Counted from the first letter of the stretch, positions 34,468 to 45,390 are shown. The stretch: 64,000 nucleotides of DNA from Rhabdophis nuchalis (GCA_039707465.1 CM077643.1:41814105-41878104), one strand, 5' to 3'. The notes: a model not told the origin generated them from the letters alone. Numbers and translations are program-made.

Positions 34468-36570
34468 CTCTCCAATGGCAATGGCCATGAAGAAAGCACT
34501 CTCTAATGGCAATGGCCATGAAGAAAGCACTCTCTAATGGCAATGGCCATGAAGAAAGCACTCTCTAATGGCAATGGCCATGAAGAAAGCACTCTCCAAT
34601 GGCAATGGCCATGAAGAAAGCACTCTCCAATGGAAATGGCCATGAAGAAAGCACTCTCCAATGGCAATGGCAATGGGCATGAAGAATGCACTCTCCAATG
34701 GCAATGGCAAAGGCCATGGAGAAAGCACTCTCCAATGGCAATGGACATGGAGAAAGCACTTTCCAATGGCAATGGCCATGAAGAAAGCATTCTCCAATGG
34801 CAATGACCATGAAGAAAGCATTCTCCAATGGCAATGGTCATGAAGAAAGCACTCTCCAATGGCAATGGCCATGAAGAAAGCACTCTCCAATGGCAATGGC
34901 AATGGGCATGAAGAATGCACTCTCCAATGGCAATGGCCATGGAGAAAGCACTCTCCAATGGCAATGGCAATGGCCATGAAGAAAGCATTCTCCAATGGCA
35001 ATGGCCATGAATAAAGCACTCTCCAATGGCAATGGCCATGAAGAAAGCATTCTCCAATGGCAATGGTCATGAAGAAAGCACTCTCCAATGGCAATGGCAA
35101 TGGGCATGAAGAATGCACTCTCCAATGGCTATGGCAATGGCCATGGAGAAAGCACTCTCCAATGGCAATGGCCATGGAGAAAGCACTCTCCAATGGCAAT
35201 GACCATGAAGAAAGCATTCTCCAATGGCAATAGTCATGAAGAAAGCACTCTCCAATGGCAAGGCCATGAAGAAAGCACTCTCCAATGGCAATGGCATAGC
35301 CATGAAGAATGCATTCTCCAATGGCAATGGCCATGGAGAAAGCACTCTACAATGGCAATGGCAATGGCTGTGAAGAAAGCATACTCCAATGGCAATGGCC
35401 ATGAAGAAAGCACTCTCCAATGACAATGGCCATGAAGAAAGCATTCTCCAATGGCAATGGCCATGAAGAAAGCACTCTCCAATGGCAATGGCCATAAAGA
35501 AAGCACTCTCCAATGGCAATGGCCATGAAGAAAGCATTCTCCAATGGCAATGGCCATGAAGAAAGCACTCTCCAATGGCAATGGCCATGAAGAAAGCATT
35601 CTTCAATGGCAATGGCCATGAAGAATGCACTCTCCAATGGCAATGGCCATGAAGAAAGCATTCTCCAATGGCAATGGCCATGAATAAAGCACTCTCCAAT
35701 GGCAATGGCCATGAAGAAAGCATTCTCCAATGGCAATGGCCATGAAGAAAGCACTCTCCAATGGCAATGGCAATGGGCACGAAGAATGCACTCTCCAATG
35801 GCAATGGCAATGGCCATGGAGAAAGCACTCTCCAATGGCAATGGCAATGGCCATGGAGAAAGCACTCTCCAATGGCAATGGCAATGGCCATGAAGAAAGT
35901 ATTCTCCAATGGCAATGGCCATGAAGAAAGCATTCTCCAATGGCAATGGCCATGAAGAAAGCACTCTCCAATGGCAATGGCCATGAAGAAAGCACTCTCC
36001 AATGGCAATGGCCATGAAGAAAGCATTCTTCAATGGCAATGGCCATGAAGAAAGCACTCTCCAATGGCAATGGCCATGAAGAAAGCATTCTCCAATGGCA
36101 ATGGCCATGAAGAAAGCACTCTCCAATGGCAATGGCCATGAAGAAAGCACTCTCCAATGGCAATGGCCATGAAGAATGCACTCTCCAATGGCAATGGCCA
36201 TGAAGAAAGCACTCTCCAATGGCAATGGCCATGAATAAAGCACTCTCCAATGGCAATGGCCATGAAGAAAGCATTCTCCAATGGCAATGGCCATGAAGAA
36301 AGCACTCTCCAATGGCAATGGCAATGGGCACGAAGAATGCACTCTCCAATGGCAATGGCCATGAAGAAAGCATTCTCCAATGGCAATGGCCATGAATAAA
36401 GCACTCTCCAATGGCAATGGCCATGAAGAAAGCATTCTCCAATGGCAATGGTCATGAAGAAAGCACTCTCCAATGGCAATGGCAATGGGCATGAAGAATG
36501 CACTCTCCAATGGCTATGGCAATGGCCATGGAGAAAGCACTCTCCAATGGCAATGGCCATTGGAGAGTGC
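34468..36570 (+). repeat. 31-bp minisatellite, left block (about 65 units)
   Basis: Units read ctctccaatggcaatggcca followed by tgaagaaagca (31 bp). Variants: c or t before tctcc; catggag or gaataaag in place of catgaag; and 37-bp units with one extra caatgg and gggcatgaagaatgca. Nearly every unit contains ccaatgg. Larger blocks repeat inside the array: the roughly 165 bp from about 35009 recur at about 36390. The last 14 bases (36557-36570) are an inverted unit piece at the LINE junction. On the minus strand the unit has no stop in any register, giving very long periodic frames (period 31 residues) that are not taken as genes. Confidence 0.97.
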
Positions 36571-37662
36571 ATCGACCATGGTATCCTATTGCATCGGCTG
36601 AGGGGGTTGGGGGTGGGAGGCACCGTTTTACGGTGGTTCTCCTCCTACCTCTCTGGCCGATCGCAATTTGTGTTGGCAGGGGAGCAGAGGTCGACCCTGA
36701 GACCCCTCACATGCGGGGTGCCTCAGGGGTCGGTCCTCTCGCCTCTCCTGTTCAACACATACATGAAGCCGCTGGGTGAGATCATCCGTGGTTTTGGGGT
36801 GGAGTACCATCTTTACGCTGATGATACTCAGTTGTATATTTCCACCCCAAACCACCCCAACGATGCCGTAGCGGTGATGTGCCAGTGCCTGGAAGCCGTA
36901 CGGATCTGGATGGGAAGGAACGGACTCAGACTCAACCCGACCAAGACCGAGTGGCTGTGGTTTCCGGCTGCCCGATTCAACCAGCTCACTCCATCGCTGG
37001 CCATAGGGGGCGAACATCTTGCCCCTGTGGATGGGGCGCGCAATTTGGGTGTCCTCCTGGATACCCGGCTGTCCATGGAAGATCAAGTGACAGCCGTGGC
37101 CAGGAGGGCGTTTTACCAGGTTCGCCTTGTTCGCCAATTGCGCCCCCTATTGGATCGGGACGCCCTTCGCACAGTCACTCATGCTCTCGTGACATCCCGA
37201 CTGGACTATTGCAACTCTCTCTACATGGGGCTCCCCTTGAGGTGCACCCGGAGGCTTCAGCTAGTCCAGAATGCAGCCGCGCGAGCAATTATGGGGACCA
37301 CTAGGTCGACCCACATAACACCGCTCTTGCGCGAGCTGCACTGGCTACCTGTCGTCTTCCGGGTGCGCTTCAAGGTGTTAGTTATCATCTTCAAAGTGCT
37401 CCATGGCTCGGGACCTAGCTATCTGCGGGATCGGATCCTGCCCCATACATCCTCACGGCCGATCCGCTCCCACAGAGAGGGACTTCTCCGGGTGCCGTCC
37501 ACTAGACTCTGTCAGCGGGCGACTCCCAGGGGAAGGGCTCTCTCTGTGGCGGGCCCGGCCCTCTGGAACGACCTTCCCCCCGATATCAGGATGACCACTG
37601 ACCTCCGCTCCTTCCGTCTCAAGCTAAAAACACACTTCTTCTGTCTGGCCGGCCTAGGATAG
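36571..37662 (+). pseudogene. L2-type LINE reverse transcriptase, C-terminal ~363 residues, intact frame
   Basis: An uninterrupted frame enters from the array and continues through the LINE to a TAG at 37660-37662. Visible in order: RT motif with [18 protein letters not shown] (B), [10 protein letters not shown] (C, catalytic aspartates), WMGRNGLRLNPTKTEWLW, then SRLDYCNSLYMGLPLRC, RELHWLPVVFRVRFKVL, and the C-terminal GPALWNDLPPDI. The upstream endonuclease and RT motif A are lost through 5' truncation, so it cannot support retrotransposition. The only ATG in frame upstream lies in the array, so any product would be an array-LINE fusion. The closest sister copy is 22396-23585, which has a stop and frameshifts. 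Confidence 0.85.
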
Positions 37663-37828
37663 TCTCTCTGTCTTTGGGTTTTTTTAATGGGGTAGCACAT
37701 TTTTAGCGAATTTTTAGCACAGGGTTGTTTTAATTGTTTTTTATGAAATGTATGTATTTTTTGACTGTTTTTATTCTGCCTGTGCACCGCCCCGGGTCCC
37801 TGTGGGGAGAGGGTGCGGTTTAAAAATA
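36571..37828 (+). mobile_element. L2-type LINE inserted in the minisatellite
   Basis: 5'-truncated within the RT region. It has a complete 3' end (gcaccgccccgggtccctgt ... gcggtttaaaaataaaatta) that runs into (att)n. The array resumes at 37922 in the same orientation. Its frame is intact, so it is one of the youngest insertions here. Confidence 0.9.
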
Positions 37829-37830
37829 AA

Positions 37831-37921
<91 letters not shown>
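37829..37921 (+). repeat. (ATT)n LINE-tail microsatellite
   Basis: About 31 att units directly following the LINE 3' end and ending where minisatellite sequence resumes. It is the expanded tail of the LINE. Confidence 0.97.
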
Positions 37922-37924
<3 letters not shown>

Positions 37925-39447
37925 TCCAATGGCAATGGCCATGGCCATGAAGAAAGCATTCTCCAATGGCAATGGCCATGAATAAAGCACTCTCCAATGG
38001 CAATGGCAATGGGCATGAAGAATGCACTCTCCAATGGCAATGGCAATGGCCATGGAGAAAGCACTCTCCAATGGCAATGGCCATGGAGGAAGCACTTTCC
38101 AATGGCAATGGCAATGGCAATGGCCATGAAGAAAGCACTCTCCAATGGCAATGGCCATGAAGAAAGCATTCTTCAATGGCAATGGCCATGAAGAATGCAC
38201 TCTCCAATGGCAATGGCCATGAAGAAAGCATTCTCCAATGGCAATGGCCATGAATAAAGCACTCTCCAATGGCAATGGCCATGAAGAAAGCATTCTCCAA
38301 TGGCAATGGCCATGAAGAAAGCACTCTCCAATGGCAATGGCAATGGGCACGAAGAATGCACTCTCCAATGGCAATGGCAATGGCCATGGAGAAAGCACTC
38401 TCCAATGGCAATGACAATGGGCATGAAGAATGCACTCTCCAATGGCAATGGCAATGGCCATGGAGAAAGCACTCTCCAATGGCAATGGCCATGGAGAAAG
38501 CACTCTCCAATGGCAATGGCAATGGCCATGAAGAAAGTATTCTCCAATGGCAATGGCCATGAAGAAAGCACTCTCCAATGGCAATGGCCATGAAGAAAGC
38601 ACTCTCCAATGGCAATGGCCATGAAGAAAGCATTCTTCAATGGCAATGGGCATGAAGAAAGCACTCTCCAATGGCAATGGCCATGAAAAAAGCATTCTCC
38701 AATGGCAATGGCCATGAAGAAAGCACTCTCCAATGGCAATGGCCATGAAGAAAGCATTCTTCAATGGCAATGGCCATGAAGAATGCACTCTCCAATGGCA
38801 ATGGCCATGAAGAAAGCATTCTCCAATGGCAATGCCATAAATAAAGCACTCTCCAATGGCAATGGCCATGAAGAAAGCATTCTCCAATGGCAATGGCCAT
38901 GAAGAAAGCACTCTCCAATGGCAATGGCAATGGCCATGAAGAAAGCATTCTCCAATGGCAATGGGCACGAAGAATGCACTCTCCAATGGCAATGGCAATG
39001 GCCATGGAGAAAGCACTCTCCAATGGCAATGGCCATGGAGAAAGCACTCTCCAATGGCAATGGCAATGGCCATGAAGAAAGTATTCTCCAATGGCAATGG
39101 CCATGAAGAAAGCACTCTCCAATGGCAATGGCCATGAAGAAAGCATTCTCCAATGGCCATGGCCATGAAGAAAGCACTCTCCAATGGCAATGGCCATGAA
39201 GAAAGCACTCTCCAATGGCAATGGCCATGAAGAAAGCATTCTTCAATGGCAATGGCCATGAAGAAAGCACTCTCCAATGGCAATGGCCATGAAGAAAGCA
39301 CTATCCAATGGCAATGGCCATGAAGAAAGCACTCTCCAATGGCAATGGCCATGAAGAAAGCATTCTCCAATGGCAATGGCCATGGAGAAAGCACTCTCCA
39401 ATGGCAATGGCCATAAAGAAAACACTCTCCAATGGCAATGGCCATGA
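37922..39447 (+). repeat. 31-bp minisatellite, right block (about 48 units)
   Basis: Same unit and orientation as the left block. Blocks that begin at 38167 and 38755 (each opened by gcattcttcaatgg and gaagaatgca, containing gaataaag, the rare gggcacgaag variant and gaagaaagtattctcc) repeat the block at 35598-36023 of the left part. This shows a higher-order structure. Confidence 0.97.
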
Positions 39448-39594
39448 TGAAAGGTAGCTAAGACTTCATACTTGGGGTTTGAGGAGAAAGACAACAGTGA
39501 AGGGGGAGAGTCAACCCCTTTTTCCCATTCCCAACAATAACACCTTAAATGATGCCCCCCACTCTTATATGACAGGACTTTGCTGGTCTAATTT

Positions 39595-39638
39595 TTGTGA
39601 TGTGGCAAAGATAATTTGTTATCTTTGCCACATCACAA
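39595..39638. repeat. Perfect 20-bp hairpin
   Basis: ttgtgatgtggcaaagataa (39595-39614) and its exact reverse complement (39619-39638) with a 4-nt loop tttg. It lies about 150 bp past the minisatellite. Stem and loop are too small for a typical pre-miRNA. Confidence 0.95.
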
Positions 39639-41864
39639 TTTTTGACTGTCCTCTCCTTTGGAGGGCAGGACAAAAGTCCCTGCCAATGTGGGGAAGATCT
39701 TTACATTGAAAAGAAGTGAACAAATGGGGTGGTGGGGTGGGAATTGGCCAAAATTATGGTAGTAGCTTCCATGCATTATTAGGGATTTAAATCTTCTTCT
39801 CTGCTGACTGCATCCACCAAGGTATCCATCACATCACACAACCTGACAATCCCCCTCCTTCCCCCTCTTTCCCCAGGTCTCAATGTTATCAACCTGATCT
39901 ACTACAAACTTCAAAATCTGGATGTTAACAATCAAACAGGGGGAAATGGATGGACACTGTTCTATCTAAATCATGTTATTGATGTTGAGCCTCACACTGA
40001 AATAATTCAAAACTCTCCTTTTGAGTTCTGTCTTGCAAAAGGCCTAAGCAAGCAATCCACTGCCCAGATGATGGGGGTAGCAGGGCAGAAAGAGCAAAAC
40101 AAGACTCCAAGGCATGAAATAATCATAGCTGGAGAGAAGAACATATAGCTGAAGAAATCTACATTGCCATTAAGTGCCTGAAGTGCCTCACTGCAGAGTC
40201 ATCATGAAGGGTGTTTTTGCTTTTGTGCCAAGTGGGATGGAGGTGAGGGACAAATATATTTAGCACAATCACACAATCTACAAAAATGGAGTGGGGGGGA
40301 ATGCTGCCTAAAACAATACCCAGAAGGAAGAGAAATCATGTCCTGAAATATCTTCAAATAGTTTTATGAAATTTGCAGGCAAGCAACCCCAACTACAGGC
40401 TTGTAGGATAGCAAACCATGGATGTTTTAAAGCTGGTTTCCTTAAGTTGCCTTCATGCAAGAGAGGAAAAAATGTCTGGAGGACAACCTTGTTGGTCTTA
40501 GATGAGACAGCTGCAGTTCACCCTCATATCAATGCAGATGCTTGTTGCTCATTATGGTAAACTAAGTAGGAAGATTCCTTAAAGAGATGGCTTGAATTAA
40601 AATATCATCCAAAATGTGTTGGTCATAGGGATGCAACATAATAGATGCTCTTCATGTAAAAAAATCTCAGTTTCAATCTTCATCATCTTCTAGTAGTATT
40701 ATTAAAACACTGGCCTAAAATCTTGGAAGGCTACTGCCAGATGATATGGCCCAAATGATCCTGGGGTATATTATTAACCTATTGCCAGTGTTCCAAATAG
40801 CATCCTTCATCAAATAAGAATCCGAGCTTAGAGGTTCCTCAAAATTCGAATTTATTAAATTTATTAAAGAAGCCATGTTGGCACATCTGAAAGCTTCCAG
40901 GTTTTCCCTACCCAGTTGAAAGTTCAAGACCCTGCCCCAGCACCCACATATCCATCACATGGTCCAATCAGGCACTGTCACAAAGGAAGATTCCTCCCAT
41001 CCATGTCAGTCCAGGTGCAGGGACAAAATGACCTTGACTCTCTGAGAAGGAATGTTATTATGGCTGCACATCTCCCATGCTCCACACCATCCCTCTCCCA
41101 ATTTCCCACAGTAGAATATGTTAGAACAGGGGGCAGGCTTGAGGCCTAATACAAAGATGGTTTCCAAGCCTGACACCTATTCAGTTTATACTCTGAAAGA
41201 GCAAAAATAATATCATCCTTAAAATTAATACTAAAGATGATTAATAATTAAAAGTCTAGCACAAAAGGTGCATTTTTACAGAAGGGGTGTCTTCCATTAG
41301 GTAGAACTTTGTCATGGGGGTATTTCAGAGAAGACTCCCCTGCAAGTTTTATTATAGAGACAAATTCAAAAAGGAAAGAAGGTCCCTTGGATGGTCAGTT
41401 CAAGCCATTTATGGATTTAAATTTTGCCTGTGAAGTAATTAACAACAATGACACATCTTTCATACAGGCATCACATCATCCCTCTATCTTCCACTAGCTA
41501 CCAGTCTTTCTGGGGTAATCTCAGGTGAAGTATATTTGAACAATTTGGATATAATCTAATTAAAATGTAGACCTGTATGACAGCTTCTTGCAGTACTAAA
41601 CACAACTCCCTGTAGATAACCTGTCTCTATAAGTAAGTAGAAATCAACAATATCTCTTATGTACATAGACATTTTTTTAAAAAACAAAGGAAAAAATCCC
41701 TCAAAACATAACAGCATATTTATTCTCATGAATATGTTCCAATAAAAAAAAGTAGAAGGATTTATTACATGATGTTAAGAGAATAAAAGACCTTTATAGA
41801 AAAATCCAGTCCAATCGTCCCACAGCTGCTTAATCTGATAAGTATAATTGTAGAAAACTCTTAC
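39639..41864. other. Unassigned intronic sequence downstream of the MDGA2 exon
   Basis: About 2.2 kb with no gene, no clear transposon and only short A or T tracts. On the gene's strand this is the start of the intron that follows the exon, beginning with a consensus donor (gtaagag). Confidence 0.5.
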
Positions 41865-42134
41865 CTCGGACAATGATGTTGGTGGACTTCTTTGCTGGAT
41901 TCCCCACGTTGTTGTTGGCAATGCAGCTATAGGTGCCAGCATCATCAGAATTGATAGCAGGGATGGTCAACGTCCCACCTTTCAGTATTATCTTCTCAGG
42001 TAAGGTACCCACAGACCTTACCCAGGTTAGGGTTGGGAGTGGCTCGCCACCTGTTGTGACACAAACCAAAGTGATGGCTTCTCCAGGGTTCACCACAATG
42101 GGATCATCCACCAACAGCTTGATTGAAGGAGAGG
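41865..42134 (-). CDS. MDGA2: MDGA2 exon, third immunoglobulin domain (internal exon, partial gene)
   Basis: MDGA2 is a GPI-anchored cell-surface protein of neurons with six Ig domains, a fibronectin III domain and a MAM domain. It binds neuroligins in cis and restrains synapse formation. This exon reads on the minus strand from 42134 to 41865 (270 bp, phase 1-1). Acceptor: ttgtttacag before 42134. Donor: ccgag/gtaagag after 41865. It starts ASPSIKLLVDDP and has the Ig hallmarks in order: Cys in TLVCVTTGGE, Trp in LTWVRS, GGTLTIPA, and the DAGTYSC motif. It ends NVGNPAKKSTNIIVR. This matches the MDGA2 Ig3 sequence I know; the paralogue MDGA1 differs at many of these positions (LLTGGDPLPQLQW, DSGYYNC). 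No neighbouring exon is visible, so both introns are very long. The first and last codons are completed by other exons. Confidence 0.88.
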
Positions 42135-42210
42135 CTGTAAACAAACCACAATGATTAATCAGTCCTGGTTCATCATTAATAGTAAAGAGATAGAATATTA
42201 TTGAATAGGG

Positions 42211-42334
42211 CAGGGGTGACAAACTGGGCTGGATGTGTCATGTGCAGGCCACATCCACCCCAGTCCTGCGAAAGGGAAAACCATCACAATATATCAAGTG
42301 ATGGGAACATGACAGCACAAGTTTGACACTCGTG
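42211..42334. mobile_element. hAT-like MITE, short, 76 bp before the MDGA2 exon
   Basis: Flanks gaataggg (42203-42210) / gaatagtc (42335-42342). Ends caggggtgacaaactgggc and cacaagtttgacactcgtg. Same family as 29292-29665. It sits in the intron just upstream of the splice acceptor on the gene's strand. Confidence 0.65.
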
Positions 42335-42342
42335 GAATAGTC

Positions 42343-43639
42343 AAGATAACATTTTTAATTCAGTTCTTAAATATATATCCTCAGGTGCATGGGGATTGAA
42401 AATAATCACTTGCCTGTAACTCATTAAAATAGCGATGTCATTTTCCAGACCCATATAGCTGATTAAACACATTGCAGACCAGATACTATGTTCATACCAT
42501 TCTCCATACTCCAATGTAGTGCACAGCCCTATCCCTGATTCCAACATGATTGCATTGTGAGAAATGCCACATAATTTATATTTCGGAGCCACTATTTGCC
42601 CCTTACACGCGCAAAGACACACACACACACACACACCTGCAAGGAATGTGAATGTTTTAACTCAATAACATTTCCCATATGTTTACTGATCAGGAGAGGG
42701 GGGGAAATCCTACACAGAGATACAAATCTATGAATGAAAGAAAATGAAAGAATCAATAAGACTTTATGGAAGAAAAAAGATCATAAGCAAGGAGACTCTA
42801 GTAAAAATTAGTTCTCAGGGTTCAACCTTCATGTGTCCTGAAGGTTCCAGAAAGGGGGAACCATTTCTGTTCAAGGTTATTGGTTTCAGTGGCAAGTTGT
42901 TCTTATTGTCAATATCCTTCTTCTCACTAACTTGAGCTCAATAAATTTAGTCCTGTCCTCTGTATCAACTGAGAAGGAGAATTTGCCCTCTCCTACATGA
43001 CAAACCTTCAGGCTTTTGAGGGTGATATTATATTCCCTTTCCTTTCCAGCTTCTGGCTCAGCTTTTAGTCCCTTCACATTTTCCTCATAAGATTTATTTT
43101 CTTACACTGCCTTTATTTTCTTTCCCTGAACTCATTCTGCTGTTCCTACTAAGGCTGTGCAGTTTTGATATTTGATAGTGATTCAACAAAAGCTTCCGGT
43201 TGAAAACAGTCCAGCAAAGGCATTCTGAGGGAAATGGGTGGTTTAGAAATATGAAATAGAAATAAATAAAATAAATAAAACCAAGGCAACACTCTCCCCT
43301 ATTTCTAAAAGTAAAGCAAAGCAGCTCTTCTGCTTTCTTTTTAGTGCTCCCCAGGACTCCTCCAACGGTTTCTATAGCCAGAAGAGGCATCTGTAACACA
43401 GTATTCCTTGTTAAGGCAAACTGCATCTTGCAGCAGCAAATCCAACCTCCTCCTCCCAGGCCTAATTCCTACATCCTTCTACTTGCTTGCTTACTTAATA
43501 GAATTATAAGATCATGGAGTTGAACACTGAAGTCTAATCACAGATGACTACATCCAATTAGGATTGATGGCACACATGAAGTGACATCAAGATGTAAATT
43601 ACATACAGTATTGCAGGCAAACTCTGCCCACAGCCTGGA
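42343..43639. other. Unassigned intronic sequence upstream of the MDGA2 exon
   Basis: Short (ca)n at 42617-42636, aaataaat-rich patch at 43257-43280. No gene or repeat family recognised. Confidence 0.45.
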
Positions 43640-43771
43640 GTTTGATCCTGACAGAACTCAACTTGATTCAGCCTTCCATCCTTCTAAGGTTAGTAAAATG
43701 AGGACCCGGATTGTTGGAGACAATACGCAAATAATGTTTACATTGTAAACCACCCAGAGAATGCTGTAAAG
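43640..43771 (+). mobile_element. Sauria-like SINE, partial
   Basis: gattcagccttccatccttc, taaaatgaggacccggattg, tgtaaaccacccagagaatg are the plus-strand version of the modules at 7433-7650. The tRNA-like head is degraded. Confidence 0.6.
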
Positions 43772-43779
43772 CACTATAA

Positions 43780-43974
43780 CAGTGGTTCTCAACCTTCCCA
43801 ATGCCGCGACCCTTTAATACAGTTCCTTATGTTGTGGTGACCCCCAACCATAAAATTGGTGTCTCAGTTCCTAAGAGCATCGAAAATATGTGTTTTCTGA
43901 TGCTCTTAGGCGACCCTTGGGAAAGGGTCATTTGATCCCCAAAGGGGTCCCGACCCGCAGGTTGAGAACCACTG
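43780..43974. mobile_element. hAT-like MITE (cagtggttctcaacc family)
   Basis: Target duplication cactataa (43772-43779) / cactatag (43975-43982). Ends cagtggttctcaacc and ggttgagaaccactg are perfect inverted repeats of 15 bp. The interior contains a further inverted pair, gatgctcttaggcgaccc against its partner near 43880. Confidence 0.9.
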
Positions 43975-43984
43975 CACTATAGGG

Positions 43985-44290
43985 AGGTATACAGTATAAG
44001 CCTGAAGTCTATTGCTATACAGCATCCTAATGTAGTATGTACGTAATGTAGTAATGTAGTAGGTAATATAATGTAGTGTGCGTGTAATGTAGTAAGTAAT
44101 GTAATATGTATATAACGTAGTAATTGTAGGACTGTATTACTATTATCCTTATCTTGTCTATTATCTTCTACTATTGGTATTGTATGATTATACTACTTTG
44201 TTCTTTGTATGTACACTGAGAGCTTATGCACCGGAGACAAATTATTTGTGTATCCAACCTCACTGGGCCAATAAAGAATATTCTATTCTA
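43985..44290 (+). mobile_element. CR1-like LINE tail with degenerate gtaatgta repeat upstream
   Basis: 44020-44110 is a degenerate gtaatgta repeat. 44195-44290 (tgtacactgagagcttatgc, ggccaataaagaat, attctattct) is the typical snake LINE 3' end that seeds (attct)n. The same tail occurs inverted around 14014-14400. Confidence 0.6.
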
Positions 44291-44390
44291 ATGTCCAGCT
44301 CAAATAGGGAATGCACATTAATTACATTATGATGTGGGGCTGCCCTTCCATGATAGCATCTGCCTGTTCTACCAGGTCTGATAGGGTAGG

Positions 44391-44738
44391 GCCATGATGG
44401 TAAACCTGTGGTACGAGTGCCAGAGGTGGCATGCAGAGCCCTCTCTGTGGGCATGTGCACCATCGCCAGCTGCCCTTCTAGTTTCTGGCGCGCCGGAAGC
44501 TGATCTTCACAGGTGCTGGAGCACCAAAAAATGGCCTGAAAAAGGCCTGGAAAACACCCTGAAAAATGCCCAAAAACCGTGCGCGGGGCAGCTGGTTATT
44601 CGGGTTTCTGATGCTCTGGAGTATACAAAGACAGATGGCCAGCGTGCAGTGTACTGGAAACCCAAATACCAGCTGGCCGGCATGCATGCATGCACATTCC
44701 AGTTTGGGCACTCAGTGCCAAAAAGTTCGCCATCACTG
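44391..44738. mobile_element. hAT-like MITE (cagtgatggc family)
   Basis: Left catgatggtaaacctgtggt and right aaaaagttcgccatcactg are inverted ends. Internal gagtgccagaggtggcatg and ggcactcagtgccaaaaag words match 59203-59512 in plan. The flanking octamers are poorly conserved. Confidence 0.6.
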
Positions 44739-44744
44739 GGGTGG

Positions 44745-45092
44745 GGAAAGCATGCTCAAAGTTCCTTCTCTATAATTTTACCACCTAGTGGAATCTTGGA
44801 AGCATGCCTTCTCTGAGCCTTGTGATACCTTATGGAAAACCTTCACCTCAGTGATCTGGCAGATCCTCACCTGCTTATCCTTCCAGAAGGTTATCAAGAA
44901 CTGGCTTTTTACCCAAGCTCTGGGACAGAATGAGGATATCTGGAGCTGTCTGTGAGGCATCCCAAAAGGATCACCGAGAAGCCGGATTTTGATCCTTATG
45001 GTTTATGATTTTATAGTTATGAGGTTGTATTGTTGTGACCTTCCCATAGTTGGGTTTAAGATTTAAAATAATTACAATAAATAAATAAGAAT
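44745..45092 (+). mobile_element. Old L2-like LINE C-terminus and 3' end
   Basis: A broken frame reads NWLFTQALGQ near 44900, like the end of L2/CR1-group ORF2. A 3' part then ends in acaataaataaataag. Diverged from the younger L2 copies here. Confidence 0.4.
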
Positions 45093-45390
45093 GTCCTGGC
45101 TCATATTTTGTCACTCGCACAAGTTGCTTCCCCCTGGAGATAATCATGGTTCAACTCTTGAACAGTACACAAATTCAAATCCCAAAGCATCACGGAGAAA
45201 TATCTGTCCAGCTTCTGTTCCAACATAGGCCAGCAAAGAGATGCCTAAAACCAGCTATTTAAAGTATTTATTAAACTCTTGGAATGACTCACATAGATCA
45301 ATCATACGCCCTTCTTTGCCCTCAGACTTACTAGCCAAAAGGATGGAAACTTATAGCAGTGGTTTTTATGGGACACACCAAACTTTAAAC

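Noticed and set aside
34534..39445. Repeat protein genes of up to about 500 codons in the minisatellite
   Set aside because: A stop-free 31-bp unit keeps every register open automatically. No promoter, initiation context or splice structure was seen.
34468..39447. CRISPR-like array
   Set aside because: Vertebrate context, contiguous tandem units without unique spacers, no cas genes.
39595..39638. microRNA precursor
   Set aside because: A 20-bp stem with a 4-nt loop is shorter than a normal precursor stem, and there are no flanking paired segments.
41830..42222. Full-length 130-residue frame around the Ig domain as the exon
   Set aside because: Consensus splice sites at 42135 and 41864 and the loss of Ig homology outside them limit the exon to 270 bp.
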